Shown: positions 37,435 to 49,374 of the stretch, piece after piece
Position numbering within the stretch: the stretch's first letter is position 1
How the letters are laid out: every line of letters starts with the position of its first letter
Source of the DNA: Onchidella celtica
Lineage: Eukaryota > Mollusca > Gastropoda > Systellommatophora > Onchidiidae
Assembly: GCA_963931925.1 (NCBI GenBank)
Contig: OZ007570.1
Coordinates: 31,755,795 to 31,819,794 of the forward strand
Reading direction: 5' to 3'
Length of the DNA stretch: 64,000 nt
Position numbers and translations under genes: made by a program
The notes under the pieces: generated by a model
What the model saw: the letters and a program-made list of their open reading frames with translations, nothing else
Told to the model about the DNA's origin: nothing
Databases searched by the model: none

Positions 37435-40400
37435 GAAACAGTGACTAGAAACAGTGACTAGAAACAGTGACTAGAAACAGTGACTAGAAACAGTGACTAG
37501 AAACAGTGACTAGAAACAGTGACTAGAAACAGTGACTAGAAACAGTGACTAGAAACAGTGACTAGAAACAGTGACTAGAAACAGTGACTAGAAACAGTGA
37601 CTAGAAACAGTGACTAGAAACAGTGACTAGAAACAGTGACTAGAAACAGTGACTAGAAACAGTGACTAGAAACAGTGACTAGAAACAGTGACTAGAAACA
37701 GTGACTAGAAACAGTGACTAGAAACAGTGACTAGAAACAGTGACTAGAAACAGTGACTAGAAACAGTGACTAGAAACAGTGACTAGAAACAGTGACTAGA
37801 AACAGTGACTAGAAACAGTGACTAGAAACAGTGACTAGAAACAGTGACTAGAAACAGTGACTAGAAACAGTGACTAGAAACAGTGACCAGAAACAGTGAC
37901 CAGAAACAGTGACCAGAAACAGTGACCAGAAACAGTGACCAGAAACAGTGACCAGAAACAGTGACCAGAAACAGTGACCAGAAACAGTGACCAGAAACAG
38001 TGACCAGAAACAGTGACCAGAAACAGTGACCAGAAACAGTGACCAGAAACAGTGACCAGAAACAGTGACTAGAAACAGTGACTAGAAACAGTGACTAGAA
38101 ACAGTGACTAGAAACAGTGACTAGAAACAGTGACTAGAAACAGTGACTAGAAACAGTGACTAGAAACAGTGACTAGAAACAGTGACTAGAAACAGTGACT
38201 AGAAACAGTGACTAGAAACAGTGACTAGAAACAGTGACTAGAAACAGTGACTAGAAACAGTGACTAGAAACAGTGACTAGAAACAGTGACTAGAAACAGT
38301 GACTAGAAACAGTGACTAGAAACAGTGACTAGAAACAGTGACTAGAAACAGTGACTAGAAACAGTGACTAGAAACAGTGACTAGAAACAGTGACTAGAAA
38401 CAGTGACTAGAAACAGTGACTAGAAACAGTGACTAGAAACAGTGACTAGAAACAGTGACTAGAAACAGTGACTAGAAACAGTGACTAGAAACAGTGACTA
38501 GAAACAGTGACTAGAAACAGTGACTAGAAACAGTGACTAGAAACAGTGACTAGAAACAGTGACTAGAAACAGTGACTAGAAACAGTGACTAGAAACAGTG
38601 ACTAGAAACAGTGACTAGAAACAGTGACTAGAAACAGTGACTAGAAACAGTGACTAGAAACAGTGACTAGAAACAGTGACTAGAAACAGTGACTAGAAAC
38701 AGTGACTAGAAACAGTGACTAGAAACAGTGACTAGAAACAGTGACTAGAAACAGTGACTAGAAACAGTGACTAGAAACAGTGACTAGAAACAGTGACTAG
38801 AAACAGTGACTAGAAACAGTGACTAGAAACAGTGACTAGAAACAGTGACTAGAAACAGTGACTAGAAACAGTGACTAGAAACAGTGACTAGAAACAGTGA
38901 CTAGAAACAGTGACTAGAAACAGTGACTAGAAACAGTGACTAGAAACAGTGACTAGAAACAGTGACTAGAAACAGTGACTAGAAACAGTGACTAGAAACA
39001 GTGACTAGAAACAGTGACTAGAAACAGTGACTAGAAACAGTGACTAGAAACAGTGACTAGAAACAGTGACCAGAAACAGTGACCAGAAACAGTGACCAGA
39101 AACAGTGACCAGAAACAGTGACCAGAAACAGTGACCAGAAACAGTGACCAGAAACAGTGACCAGAAACAGTGACCAGAAACAGTGACCAGAAACAGTGAC
39201 CAGAAACAGTGACTAGAAACAGTGACTAGAAACAGTGACTAGAAACAGTGACTAGAAACAGTGACTAGAAACAGTGACTAGAAACAGTGACTAGAAACAG
39301 TGACTAGAAACAGTGACTAGAAACAGTGACTAGAAACAGTGACTAGAAACAGTGACTAGAAACAGTGACTAGAAACAGTGACTAGAAACAGTGACTAGAA
39401 ACAGTGACTAGAAACAGTGACTAGAAACAGTGACTAGAAACAGTGACTAGAAACAGTGACTAGAAACAGTGACTAGAAACAGTGACTAGAAACAGTGACT
39501 AGAAACAGTGACTAGAAACAGTGACTAGAAACAGTGACTAGAAACAGTGACTAGAAACAGTGACTAGAAACAGTGACTAGAAACAGTGACTAGAAACAGT
39601 GACTAGAAACAGTGACTAGAAACAGTGACTAGAAACAGTGACTAGAAACAGTGACTAGAAACAGTGACTAGAAACAGTGACTAGAAACAGTGACTAGAAA
39701 CAGTGACTAGAAACAGTGACTAGAAACAGTGACTAGAAACAGTGACTAGAAACAGTGACTAGAAACAGTGACTAGAAACAGTGACTAGAAACAGTGACTA
39801 GAAACAGTGACTAGAAACAGTGACTAGAAACAGTGACTAGAAACAGTGACTAGAAACAGTGACTAGAAACAGTGACTAGAAACAGTGACTAGAAACAGTG
39901 ACTAGAAACAGTGACTAGAAACAGTGACTAGAAACAGTGACTAGAAACAGTGACTAGAAACAGTGACTAGAAACAGTGACTAGAAACAGTGACTAGAAAC
40001 AGTGACTAGAAACAGTGACTAGAAACAGTGACTAGAAACAGTGACTAGAAACAGTGACTAGAAACAGTGACTAGAAACAGTGACTAGAAACAGTGACTAG
40101 AAACAGTGACTAGAAACAGTGACTAGAAACAGTGACTAGAAACAGTGACTAGAAACAGTGACTAGAAACAGTGACTAGAAACAGTGACTAGAAACAGTGA
40201 CTAGAAACAGTGACTAGAAACAGTGACTAGAAACAGTGACTAGAAACAGTGACTAGAAACAGTGACTAGAAACAGTGACTAGAAACAGTGACTAGAAACA
40301 GTGACTAGAAACAGCGACTAGAAACAGCGACTAGAAACAGCGACTAGAAACAGCGACTAGAAACAGCGACTAGAAACAGTGACTAGAAACAGTGACTAGA

Positions 40401-40945
40401 AACAGTGACTAGAAACAGCGACTAGAAACAGCGACTAGAAACAGCGACTAGAAACAGCGACTAGAAACAGCGACTAGAAACAGTGACTAGAAACAGCGAC
40501 TAGAAACAGTGACTAGAAACAGTGACTAGAAACAGTGACTAGAAACAGTGACTAGAAACAGTGACTAGAAACAGTGACTAGAAACAGTGACTAGAAACAG
40601 TGACTAGAAACAGTGACTAGAAACAGTGTCTAGAAACAGTGACTAGAAACAGTGACTAGAAACAGTGACTAGAAACAGTGACTAGAAACAGTGACTAGAA
40701 ACAGTGACTAGAAACAGTGACTAGAAACAGTGACTAGAAACAGTGACTAGAAACAGTGACTAGAAACAGTGACTAGAAACAGTGACTAGAAACAGTGACT
40801 AGAAACAGTGACTAGAAACAGTGACTAGAAACAGTGACTAGAAACAGTGACTAGAAACAGTGACTAGAAACAGTGACTAGAAACAGTGACTAGAAACAGT
40901 GACTAGAAACAGTGACTAGAAACAGTGACTAGAAACAGTGACTAG
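37435..40945. repeat. 13-bp satellite, 270 tandem units
   Basis: The unit is GTGACTAGAAACA. The first GTGACTAG is at 37441 and the last at 40938; the distance of 3497 is exactly 269 x 13, and every variant checked falls on the same phase, so there is no net indel in 3.5 kb. Variants: GTGACCAG in units 35-48 (37883-38064) and 126-136 (39066-39208); GCGACTAG in units 222-226, 230-234 and 236 (40314-40508); one GTGTCTAG at unit 246 (40626). That leaves 233 identical units. TGA and TAG lie in each unit and 13 is not a multiple of 3, so all plus frames close quickly; CTAG does the same on the minus strand. It is not coding. The unit carries a TGACT half-site and a CTAG tetramer. Confidence 0.98.
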
Positions 40946-43705
40946 GCTTAAGGTGTTTCATTCTAACGAAAAGCATCACCTATAACCAAACAAAAAACAA
41001 CAACAACAACAAACAAACAAAGAAACAATCAAAAATGGACTGTACATTTTCTACAAAACCTGTAGTCTTCAGTTCACAAAGTCTATCACATACGCAATGA
41101 AAATGTTTGATACGTCTCCACTAAGTCATGAGTGCGCGCATGATAAGTAAGATAATCTAATTTCTAAGAACTCACATTCACCACCAGGTTTCAGACTCAC
41201 AAAGTTTTTTGTTTTATAGGTTTGTATTGTTTTGTTTTGTTTGGGTCTTGTTTTGCATGTTTTATGTCAATGTCTCCGTTTACGTCTCATTTTAAAATCT
41301 CTATTGTTATAAGTGCAAATGTTATATTGTTATGATTGTCTGGGCTTTTTGAATTGTATCACATCGTTAAAAAAAATATAGATGCTTAAAATAGGTCGAT
41401 AAATAATTAAACATCTGAAGTTATCCACTGAGGCCGAATGACCTTTAGTTTGCTTGAGTAGCAAAGGGATGGAGAATAAAGAGGGTGAGGGTTCTTGTAA
41501 AATCACACTCGCTACACAAGTTAACGAATGATAAAACAGAGAATACACCTTTTACTATAACTACTCTTTCGTGAGTCCACAAGGGCAAATCCAATCTTCC
41601 GTCTGACTAACCACATTACCAACTTAAAAGCAAAGGGGGTCAGATTTGTTTTGCCTGCGTGGCTAGATATAGAGGGTTGGTTCTGTGGTATTGGTCACAC
41701 CGAGAGTGGATAGCGTGAGAAGTTTTGGAAGCCTCAAATAACCAGCGAGATCTCAAATAGACTGCTAGTCTTGCATAGCAAGTCACACCAACATTATTTT
41801 TAATATCCCTGTAGGCGGAAGTTAAATGAGAAATCGGAAAGCAGTTACAAAGATATGAAAAAGGAAGGTGTTGCGATACAATTATTTTTAAACATGATTT
41901 CTCAATACATCGGAATGGTGAAATATAACGGATTTGCTTTTTCGTTGTTTTTTTTTTCTTTTCTGAGCCAACTGGTTCTGCTGCGCAGTTGGACGCTAAA
42001 CCATGCATTACCACCCAACTTCAACGTTATGAATGCATGTTTACCGGGACGAGCTAAGCACATACCGGTACTGTGACACATGACTTAACCAAGAGAGATA
42101 AGCTACGAATAACGAACAATGGCCAGATCTATCAGTACTAAAGCAAAATCAGTTGGATCATTGAATAGAGAAAACCCAATCTGGTCACTTAAGGAATCAT
42201 ATTGTAAGATGTCCAATGTAATCATGAAAGACTTTTCATTTGTCGAGCCCTAAATTCTACAAAATATCGTCACGCCTAGAATGACGTAGACGCTTACATG
42301 GGCAAATTTTAAAAGGTCTTGAAGATTATTATATTTTTAATACTTTCGTTGATTTTGAGCAACAGTTGAGTTGAACACATGAAAGTTTTGCAAAATTTTT
42401 GGCGGAAAAAAAATTTGATGCATTTTCTTCTAGTAGAATGAAAAACTATGACAGAAAATTTGGCTATGCGCTTCAATGTACACACTGGCGATGGAAACTC
42501 TACTTTAAACATCACATTTTGTGTATTCCCAGAGTCAGCAGGCCAAATAGTAACAATAATTACAATCTGCTTGAGAGTGGCTAATTTCATAACATCTCCA
42601 ATTGTAATGTGTGGGGGTCTGTGGACACCGCCGTCCGTCAATGTACCGCTGAGAACAATAGCTTATTTGCCTTCTAAAAACAAATCAGAAATGGCACGAG
42701 CAATGACAGTTCACATACGGCGGCAACCTTTGATGTGGACCACATGAAATACTGGATCAGACAATAAGAGAGAGACAATCGTGAGAAGAATGACCTTGCA
42801 ACAATCAACGAAGTCCTATGGCCCATTATATCTACGGGTTTACGTCCATCACTACCAATCAGATAAATACGTTTGTTACGAATCTGGTCTGGGTGGTAGT
42901 GCCCTCTAGCTGTTATGAAGAGGGTCTTCTCAATGATGGAATTATGACTGCATTTTAAATCGAGAGGTATTTACTATTTACTCTTTCGTACCATGCCACA
43001 CACTAAGAACAATCTGAATAAGTTTCATAAACAGACCTGCAGGGCCACAAATTTAATTACATTAAATTTCCTAACAATTTTGTCTAGATCTATTACATAC
43101 TAAAAGACAACATCAGCAGCATCAAATGAAAATTCAATAATATGTCACTAGAAGTCTTCTCTAGATTCCTATAAGGTTATGATCATTCTGACTCACTAAC
43201 AATTTAAGTACTAGTTATATATCTCTCAGATATAGTCTGCCTACTATCTATCAAGCAATATACTAATGTCTCTGGCGACGATGTCCTCTCAGCTATTTGT
43301 GCCTACCGCTGGCAATCCCCAGCCTCATCCAGACAAATCAATCCCAATTCACAGATGTGTATGCCAACATTCATACTAGTTGCAAGTCAATATAAATCTT
43401 TGTCTTGCATTCTTGGGTAGCACTCCTAGTATATGCGGCAATCCTGTCCTACTGGATAAATTATGTTCAGCTCCTCGTTCATTGTTGAATCATCAAAGGA
43501 CAAACACTTACGCTTGGTCCCTGGTATTAGAAAAACCAGGGAACAGTAGACAATAGCAGTGGGCATATCTCATTCAAGCATATGGCTTCATCTCAATGTC
43601 TATAGTGGACTAGACATGAATCAACAGTCTTATGATTCTTCAGGCAGAATCGTGCCGACGCCTGCACAGATTGGAATTTTCTGTATGGAGTAATGGACAT
43701 GGGTA
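40946..43705. other. Gene-free stretch
   Basis: No supported gene. It begins with a CAA/AAAC tract at 40988-41025 right after the satellite; the rest is AT-rich with only short frames. Confidence 0.5.
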
Positions 43706-44199
43706 TGGCTACGCTTTTATACTGTGCAGCCACCTGCAAATTACCGTCCAAATCCCTAGATTTGATTGGTGCATCCATGCGAGCTCATCTCGCAGTATTA
43801 ATATATTCTACGTGGGAGTTGGTCACGGCCTTGTACTAAAAACAGACAAGGTCAATTTAAAATGTCAAAACAATTACTGAAATCTTCAAACCCTCGTGCT
43901 TTCTACATTTTATGTACGAATTTCTGAACGCGACTAAGCGTCTTAAACTATCTATCCTTATTCACCCCTTCTCTTCCCTTCTAAGTGTTCATCAAAATCA
44001 CGGGGTCGAGAATTGCAATGTCACTCCTAACTTATCCATTTATTCTATCTCGCCCCACTTTCTTTCCATCTCTAAGAAAAAGTGTTTCAAAAACAAACTG
44101 TTCACGAGAACAGTTCAAGGACAAAATTACGCTGGTTATAATCAACGAGAACGTGAAAAATCAACTCCTTACAAGTCGTGACCCAGCACGGCATTTATA
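43706..44199 (-). repeat. Large dispersed repeat G, copy 2
   Basis: Reverse-oriented relative of 19866-20340, collinear over about 490 bp. Read on the minus strand it retains CTGTTCTCGTGAACAGTTTG, TCTCGACCCCGTGATTTTGA, GCACCAATCAAATCTA (CCAAT at 43769-43765) and TATAAAAG (43721-43714). The 44-bp spacing of CCAAT and TATA fits a polymerase II promoter at this end, which is inference. Confidence 0.75.
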
Positions 44200-44214
44200 T
44201 TACTTAAACCCTGA

Positions 44215-44745
44215 CAACGTTGGTCTACTGATTTATGCCCCAGGCCATCTTTAACACGGACGATAGCCGTTACGTAGATTAAACCCTTGGGGGGAGCCAC
44301 ACTACAAAAGATCTCGAAGGAACAAGAATTAATATGTAATTGATTTGTACCCAAATGTTCAAATTGTATCAATCAATACGCGTCAACCCAAGCCTACGGA
44401 TCTACGCCTATACATCTTTAACACTAGCGGTGGCTTTGTGGAGATACAAAATTTAACTCGCGGGTAGAGCGACACTACAGGAGACTTCAAAAAACGAGAA
44501 TTAATTTGTAACTCATTTGTACTGAAATTTTCAAGTTCTATCAACCAATACGCAATAGTGTAGGCCTGCTGCAGCTGATTTACACCCAATGCAGCTTTAA
44601 CACTAGCGACGGCTGTTATGTAGATACAAAATTTAAACCCTCGGGGACGCAACAATATAGGAGCTCTTGAAAGAACGAGAATTTAATTTTCAATTAATTT
44701 GTACTGAGATATCTAAGTTCAATCAATCAACACACAATAATGACA
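44215..44745. repeat. Tandem repeat, three diverged units of about 167-179 bp
   Basis: CTTTAACAC anchors recur at 44246, 44413 and 44592. Each unit continues with a GCTGT/GGCT-type block, GATACAAAATTTAA, a purine stretch with AGGAG, GAGAATTAATTTGTAA, TTTGTACTGA and ATCAA-CAATACGC. It sits immediately beside repeat G copy 2. Confidence 0.8.
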
Positions 44746-45970
44746 CTCCTCCGGAATGCAAAATTTTAGGTGTGACAAGCACAAATTCAACTATACATAG
44801 AACAACAATCATGCAGAGAGGATAAAAAATAATAATACAAAAAATAAAAACAGGCCACCCAGCTAGCCTTCTTATTATGAAAGATTTGGATACGGTAAAT
44901 TCAATTCAGGTTTTAGCAGTTCGCCGAGCCTGGCGACAAAATAATTATGTTCTACATTTTAAAAACAATTTAAACATGAAGAAACGAACAGAGTCTGACA
45001 ACATGACAATGATTAATGTTCCGTGTGTACAGTTTCAAGTGCAGGTATGACAGGACAGATGTCTGTCAAAGGAAGAAATAAACAATGTCAAGGACCCTGT
45101 AACGCTATGAATAGTTCCTTTTGTTAAACTCCCTAAAAATCAACATACTGGGAGAATCAGCGACGAGCTATGGCAAGAAGTAAAAGTTGTATGTAGCAAA
45201 GCCTCGAGACAATAAAACGCAAAGGACAATTTGTCTTTTACTCAAGATTTCGTCATGTTTTGTCTTTCCTTCAAGCCTTGCTGCGATCCCATACATTTTC
45301 TGTGGTTTTTATGATATTGGGAGGATCAGCGAATCAGCAAGATTTTGGTAATTTCTGAAACACCTACCTTGTCACTCAGAAGTTCATTTACGGTAGTCCA
45401 TACGAATTCAAAACACACATGAAAGACAAAATAAACACTGAAAAATGTGTTCAAGTGATTTTTTTTTAAATTGAAAAATTCCACCACAGCACAAAATTAT
45501 CCCCAAAAATCCACTCAAGGCGACTGTTGTAAAGTTATGCTCCACACTGAACGTTATGGACTGCCTACAAGGCACGACATGTATGATAGCTATGTACGCG
45601 AACTTCTGCGTTGAATTTAGTTTTATAGCCCTCCCGCTTACTGTCTTCCCCATTCATAATCTGCCCCAACCCCTTGACAATACAAAGCCCATTCATGCTT
45701 CGCTGACTTTCAAGAGGAGGAATGGATGCATTTCTTAACCTACACCAAGCGAGAAGTGTTGAATAAGAATTATTGGAAGCTCATGTTCAGAGTTGTTATA
45801 ATTTAATATAAAGGAATTTTCGAGCGCTTCATAAAACCTGAATGCCAAAGACGCGTGTTGTCTCATTGAATTATGGAGTCCACAAACACGCACACGTACA
45901 CACGAATTTTCATAAATCTAATGTTTATGCTGAAAATATCGAAAGTAGTCATAGGCAGTTTGAAAAGGGG
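44746..45970. other. Gene-free stretch
   Basis: No supported gene. A short copy of dispersed repeat K (CTGCGATCCCATACATTTTC) lies at about 45268-45322. Confidence 0.45.
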
Positions 45971-46075
45971 CTGTAGTTAGGGGACCTTAGTGTATTACGC
46001 AGTGATGAACAGTGAAGACAACAACTCGATATTTTCCCTAGTAGGGTTTGTAATTAGTCTGCGCTCCCGTAACAT
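45971..46075 (+). mobile_element. Inverted-repeat element family F, copy 2
   Basis: The left end CTGTAGTTAGGGGACCT is complementary to the right end of the copy at 47291 (AGGTCCCCTAACTAC). Its own right end reads GCTCCCGTAACA. The interior block ATGAACAGTGAA and GGGTTTGTAATTAGTCT are shared. Short and non-coding. Confidence 0.5.
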
Positions 46076-47290
46076 CAGTCATTAAAAAAAACAACAACAT
46101 CGAAGACTAACGGAGTACTGAAATGATAACCGCGGATGGAGGTGGTGAGGACTTCAAAGAAGAAAGCTCTACAAAATAATATAATATAAAGGACTTTAAG
46201 AAAAAAGGCTATGTAATAAATGGAGAGTAAGTGTAGCTATTGTAACAAACTGTGGAGTACACAGATTAAAAACCTTAACAATGGTACAAAAAAAAAACTT
46301 ACTTGCATCAGGTGGAAGTCCCAGGTCTCACTAAAACAATAAATCACCAGTAAAGTAGGCCAAAGCATAAAACTATGACAAGGTCTTGAATAACCAACAT
46401 GTCTTGGTATGTCTAAAAACAGACGCCTTGTGTAATTATAAGCAACGGGATTTCAATAATTAATTATTCACCCACGCCCTTAGAGCGGTTGTGAGATTAA
46501 AAACATGGCTTTAAACACACAGTGGTAAACACACGTAATGTAACATAGAGCAGTCCACATTCCTGAGGTTCGGTGGTCTTAAAATTCAGGGTTGTCAAGA
46601 CACTTAGTCGATGTATGGCAAGACATGTTTGGAAGCTGGAACTTAATGATGAATATAGATAACTCCCAAAGATCATTTTTCACTCTATACAGTGCATTTG
46701 TGCTGAAACCAATGAAGAATCCCGCACTGTTTGATACCTATAATGATATACACGAATCTCACAAAGCTGATAAAATGAGGGAGTAAACACGCCTACAAAT
46801 ATCACAGGGAAAAGAAGGAAATGAAAATCTTGATGATTGTGAAGATAAAAATGAAACGGAAAACAAGCAAAGGTTTACTTGAAAGATGAAGAGGAATAAT
46901 CAAGGAAACAGAAAAGAACAAAGCAAAAAAAAAAAAAAACCAACAAAAAAATTAAAGGTAAAAAAGGCTAACACAAAAACAACATTAGTTTATTTCGATC
47001 ACTACTAAAAATACTGCCAATACCGCAGACGCCAAGACTATTGAAGTACTTTTACTGCTACAACAGTACCCATTTTAGTTGCAAATACGACCGTCTATTG
47101 CCACTACAGCAACAAATCTGACTACTACATTACTAAATCCATGACTGACGCACGAGGTCATATCACCACACAAACAACGCCTGAACAACAATGTATCTCA
47201 CACAGGATGAGAGCTAACTGCACTAGGCTGAAGTTCTCGAAAAACAAAGATCTCTTCGGAATCCACAGAAATGTCTACGGATAAAGTCTA
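46076..47290. other. Gene-free stretch
   Basis: No supported gene. A-runs occur at 46289 and 46927. A 64-codon frame at 46592 has no recognisable features. Confidence 0.4.
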
Positions 47291-47399
47291 TTGTTAGAGG
47301 AACGTGGTATTTTACCTAGAAAGCTATAGATGAACAGTGAACGTCAGTCAGTATTTTCTCTATCCGGCTTTGTAGTTAGACTCAGGTCCCCTAACTACG
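47291..47399 (+). mobile_element. Inverted-repeat element family F, copy 3
   Basis: It carries ATGAACAGTGAACGTCAGTC, TATTTTCTCTATCC, GGCTTTGTAGTTAGACT and the terminus AGGTCCCCTAACTAC. Paired with the opposite end of copy 2 it defines the family termini. Confidence 0.5.
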
Positions 47400-47608
47400 T
47401 AACAGCTTGTTCTATTTGCTCATTCCTGTTTTGCCTGAGGAAAGAGGCACTACTCACCTCTGTGTACAGAACACCAAAGTAAATATTTGATAATTATTGA
47501 TAGACATCCAGCGTAGCGCTATTGCTAAGTTTAATCGTGGGCCATTGGCCATTTACGTAATCTGCATGGCCGGCTGACATCGTTAGATCACAGTTAGGCT
47601 GGCGGCCC

Positions 47609-47743
47609 ACTCAGTCAAGTCTGTTTCGTATCTGTTTTAACTCGGTGCGGGGAGTCTCACTGACTCAAGACATTGTTGACGTGCCCGAAGTAGCGAGACC
47701 AGATTGTTTCAGGGGAAATCGCCTTGTCTCAGTGCCCCACTAG
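47609..47743 (-). mobile_element. MITE family B, copy 2 (inverted, degraded)
   Basis: Starts ACTCAGTCAAGTCTG, then TTTTAACTCGGTGCGGGGAG, CTGACTCAAGACA and GTGCCCGAAGTAGCGAGAC, matching the reverse complement of the 48839 copy. It abuts MITE A copy 5. Confidence 0.6.
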
Positions 47744-47750
47744 GCTAAAT

Positions 47751-48039
47751 CGCGACCTTAGTTCTTGTTTGTTTACATAATTTATATGTTCAGTTTCTAA
47801 AAAAAAAAAAAAAAACCCAACAAAAACAAAACTGGAGATCTTTTAGAATGTAGAAAAGGTATAACAAATGCACACTTTGACACCTGTTTAAAATGCTTTG
47901 TGGTACCTGTCAAGCTGTTTCATAGTTAATTAAGATTTATTCTAACTCTTTATCATACTACAAAAGCCAGGAACGTTTAATGTCAAATTTCTCATTTGTT
48001 TAAAAAGTGGAGCTGGAACGAATAAGAACTAAGGTTGCC
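47751..48039 (+). mobile_element. MITE family A, copy 5
   Basis: About 289 bp. Left CGCGACCTTAGTTCTTG, right GGAACGAATAAGAACTAAGG then TTGCC. The shared interior blocks are intact; an A-run plus CAACAAAAACAAAA insertion at about 47801-47830 lengthens it. Confidence 0.85.
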
Positions 48040-48838
48040 GAATGTAGACCCACCAATAACAGGCGTGTGCCCGTCCATTTAGCCCTCTGTGCCTATGGCA
48101 AACATTTCAGGAGTAGACATGACTCTTAGAAATCAAGAAATTAGCAATATTCAAAATGATGGACATAATTTTTATGGGAATTTTCAAAATAGACATTAAG
48201 CTTCCGCATGCTTAAATTTTCGGTTTTCTTGGGGAAATTGGTTCTTTGGCTATTACAAGGCACCGCCTTTTCCGTGGTATGGGCAACGCTTTGTTAAATA
48301 AAACTATGTTTCATAAGTAACTACACCACATCCACGTCACGGATGGCATGTTCCGTTGTTTCTTAATCATAAACACTCTGTTCTCCCTTGTACCGTCGGT
48401 CAGAGGACAGTATAATTCCCACCAATCTTTATATTACAATAAATCAGTTGTTTCATTGCTTGGAAGAAAATAACAGATGTACAAGAAAGAAAGAATGAAT
48501 GAATGAAAGAAAACAAAGAGAGAGAAAGACTAAAGATGAGTCATCTCATGAATTCAGTACCAGCAACTAAAGTCTATACCGACGTTTTTCAACTCCGAAG
48601 GAATTTGTGTCTCATGCGTAAGCATGTAACAATACCACACGGATTTCCAAGCCTTGAGCGAAGGGAATATCCATCAGACAAACGTGAGCGAAATGTCCCA
48701 TTCTTACCGTAACACAATAGAGTTCAGAACCGGTCGGCCAGTATCGATACTGAATAAAGGTATTTCTTGAGAATAAAAGTAACTAGTGAACATTCATGCT
48801 CACATTCGCTCTCTGTTTCTCCCTATAACTAACGGTGC

Positions 48839-49039
48839 ACTGAGTCAAGGCTGTTTTGTCTCAGGTTATGCGGGAGATATGGACTATGCAGTTAAACGGG
48901 ACTCCGTGCACTGGAGTGACTGCAAAAATAAATCTGTCTCACTGGTTCGAGCGCGACAAAACTGTCGTGAGTCAGCTGGCGGAAAGAGAAACCTGGCGCA
49001 CTGAATCAAAACACACATAAAACACTGACCTGACTCAGT
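48839..49039 (+). mobile_element. MITE family B, copy 3 (best copy)
   Basis: About 200 bp. The left end ACTGAGTCAAGGCTG and the right end CTGACCTGACTCAGT are imperfect inverted repeats. The interior order is GGGAGATATGGACTATGCAG, TTAAACGGGACTCCGTGCAC, GAGCGCGACAAAACTGTCG, CAGCTGGCGGAAAGAGAAAC. The SINE at 49070 starts about 30 bp downstream. Confidence 0.7.
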
Positions 49040-49069
49040 CCCCCATCAACTGCTGTTTTGGTCTTTATT

Positions 49070-49374
49070 TTAGGAGATTCGCTGCCACTGGCATTTACAC
49101 CTCACTTTTTTTGTTTTTATTTTTCTTGTCCTCGTTTCTGTATCTTTTTGTGGTAGGGATTAGCATGCTCTTCCGAGTTTTAACTGCCAGGGTATTTTCA
49201 ACGTGCGCAACGTGCACACGGGCCCTCCGAGTTTTTCCTCCTTATCCAAGAAGACTAGGTGCTCGATCCTACATACCCTAAGATGAGGGACAGGAATTTT
49301 TTTTCCCCCGGGGTCGAACCCGGTACCTTCGGTATAAGAGGAGGAGCATCTTGCCTCTAGACCACCGTGTCCCC
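49070..49374 (-). mobile_element. tRNA-derived SINE, copy 1
   Basis: Read on the minus strand, the 5' head GGGACACGGTGGTCTAGAGG contains an A-box-like motif (TGGTCTAGAGG, 49365-49355) and is followed by a B-box (GGTTCGACCCC, 49320-49310), the internal polymerase III promoter of tRNA genes. Next comes a body containing GGGCCCGTGTGCACGTTGCG and a TGGCAGTTAAAACTCG block, then an A-rich 3' part ending GAGGTGTAAATGCCA. The same order occurs at 57082 and 61369. No real tRNA can be folded because the acceptor ends do not pair. Mobilisation would need a partner LINE. Confidence 0.85.

Noticed and set aside
37435..40945. CRISPR-like array or repeat-protein gene
   Set aside because: Units are contiguous with no spacers, and stops occur in every frame, so neither reading holds.
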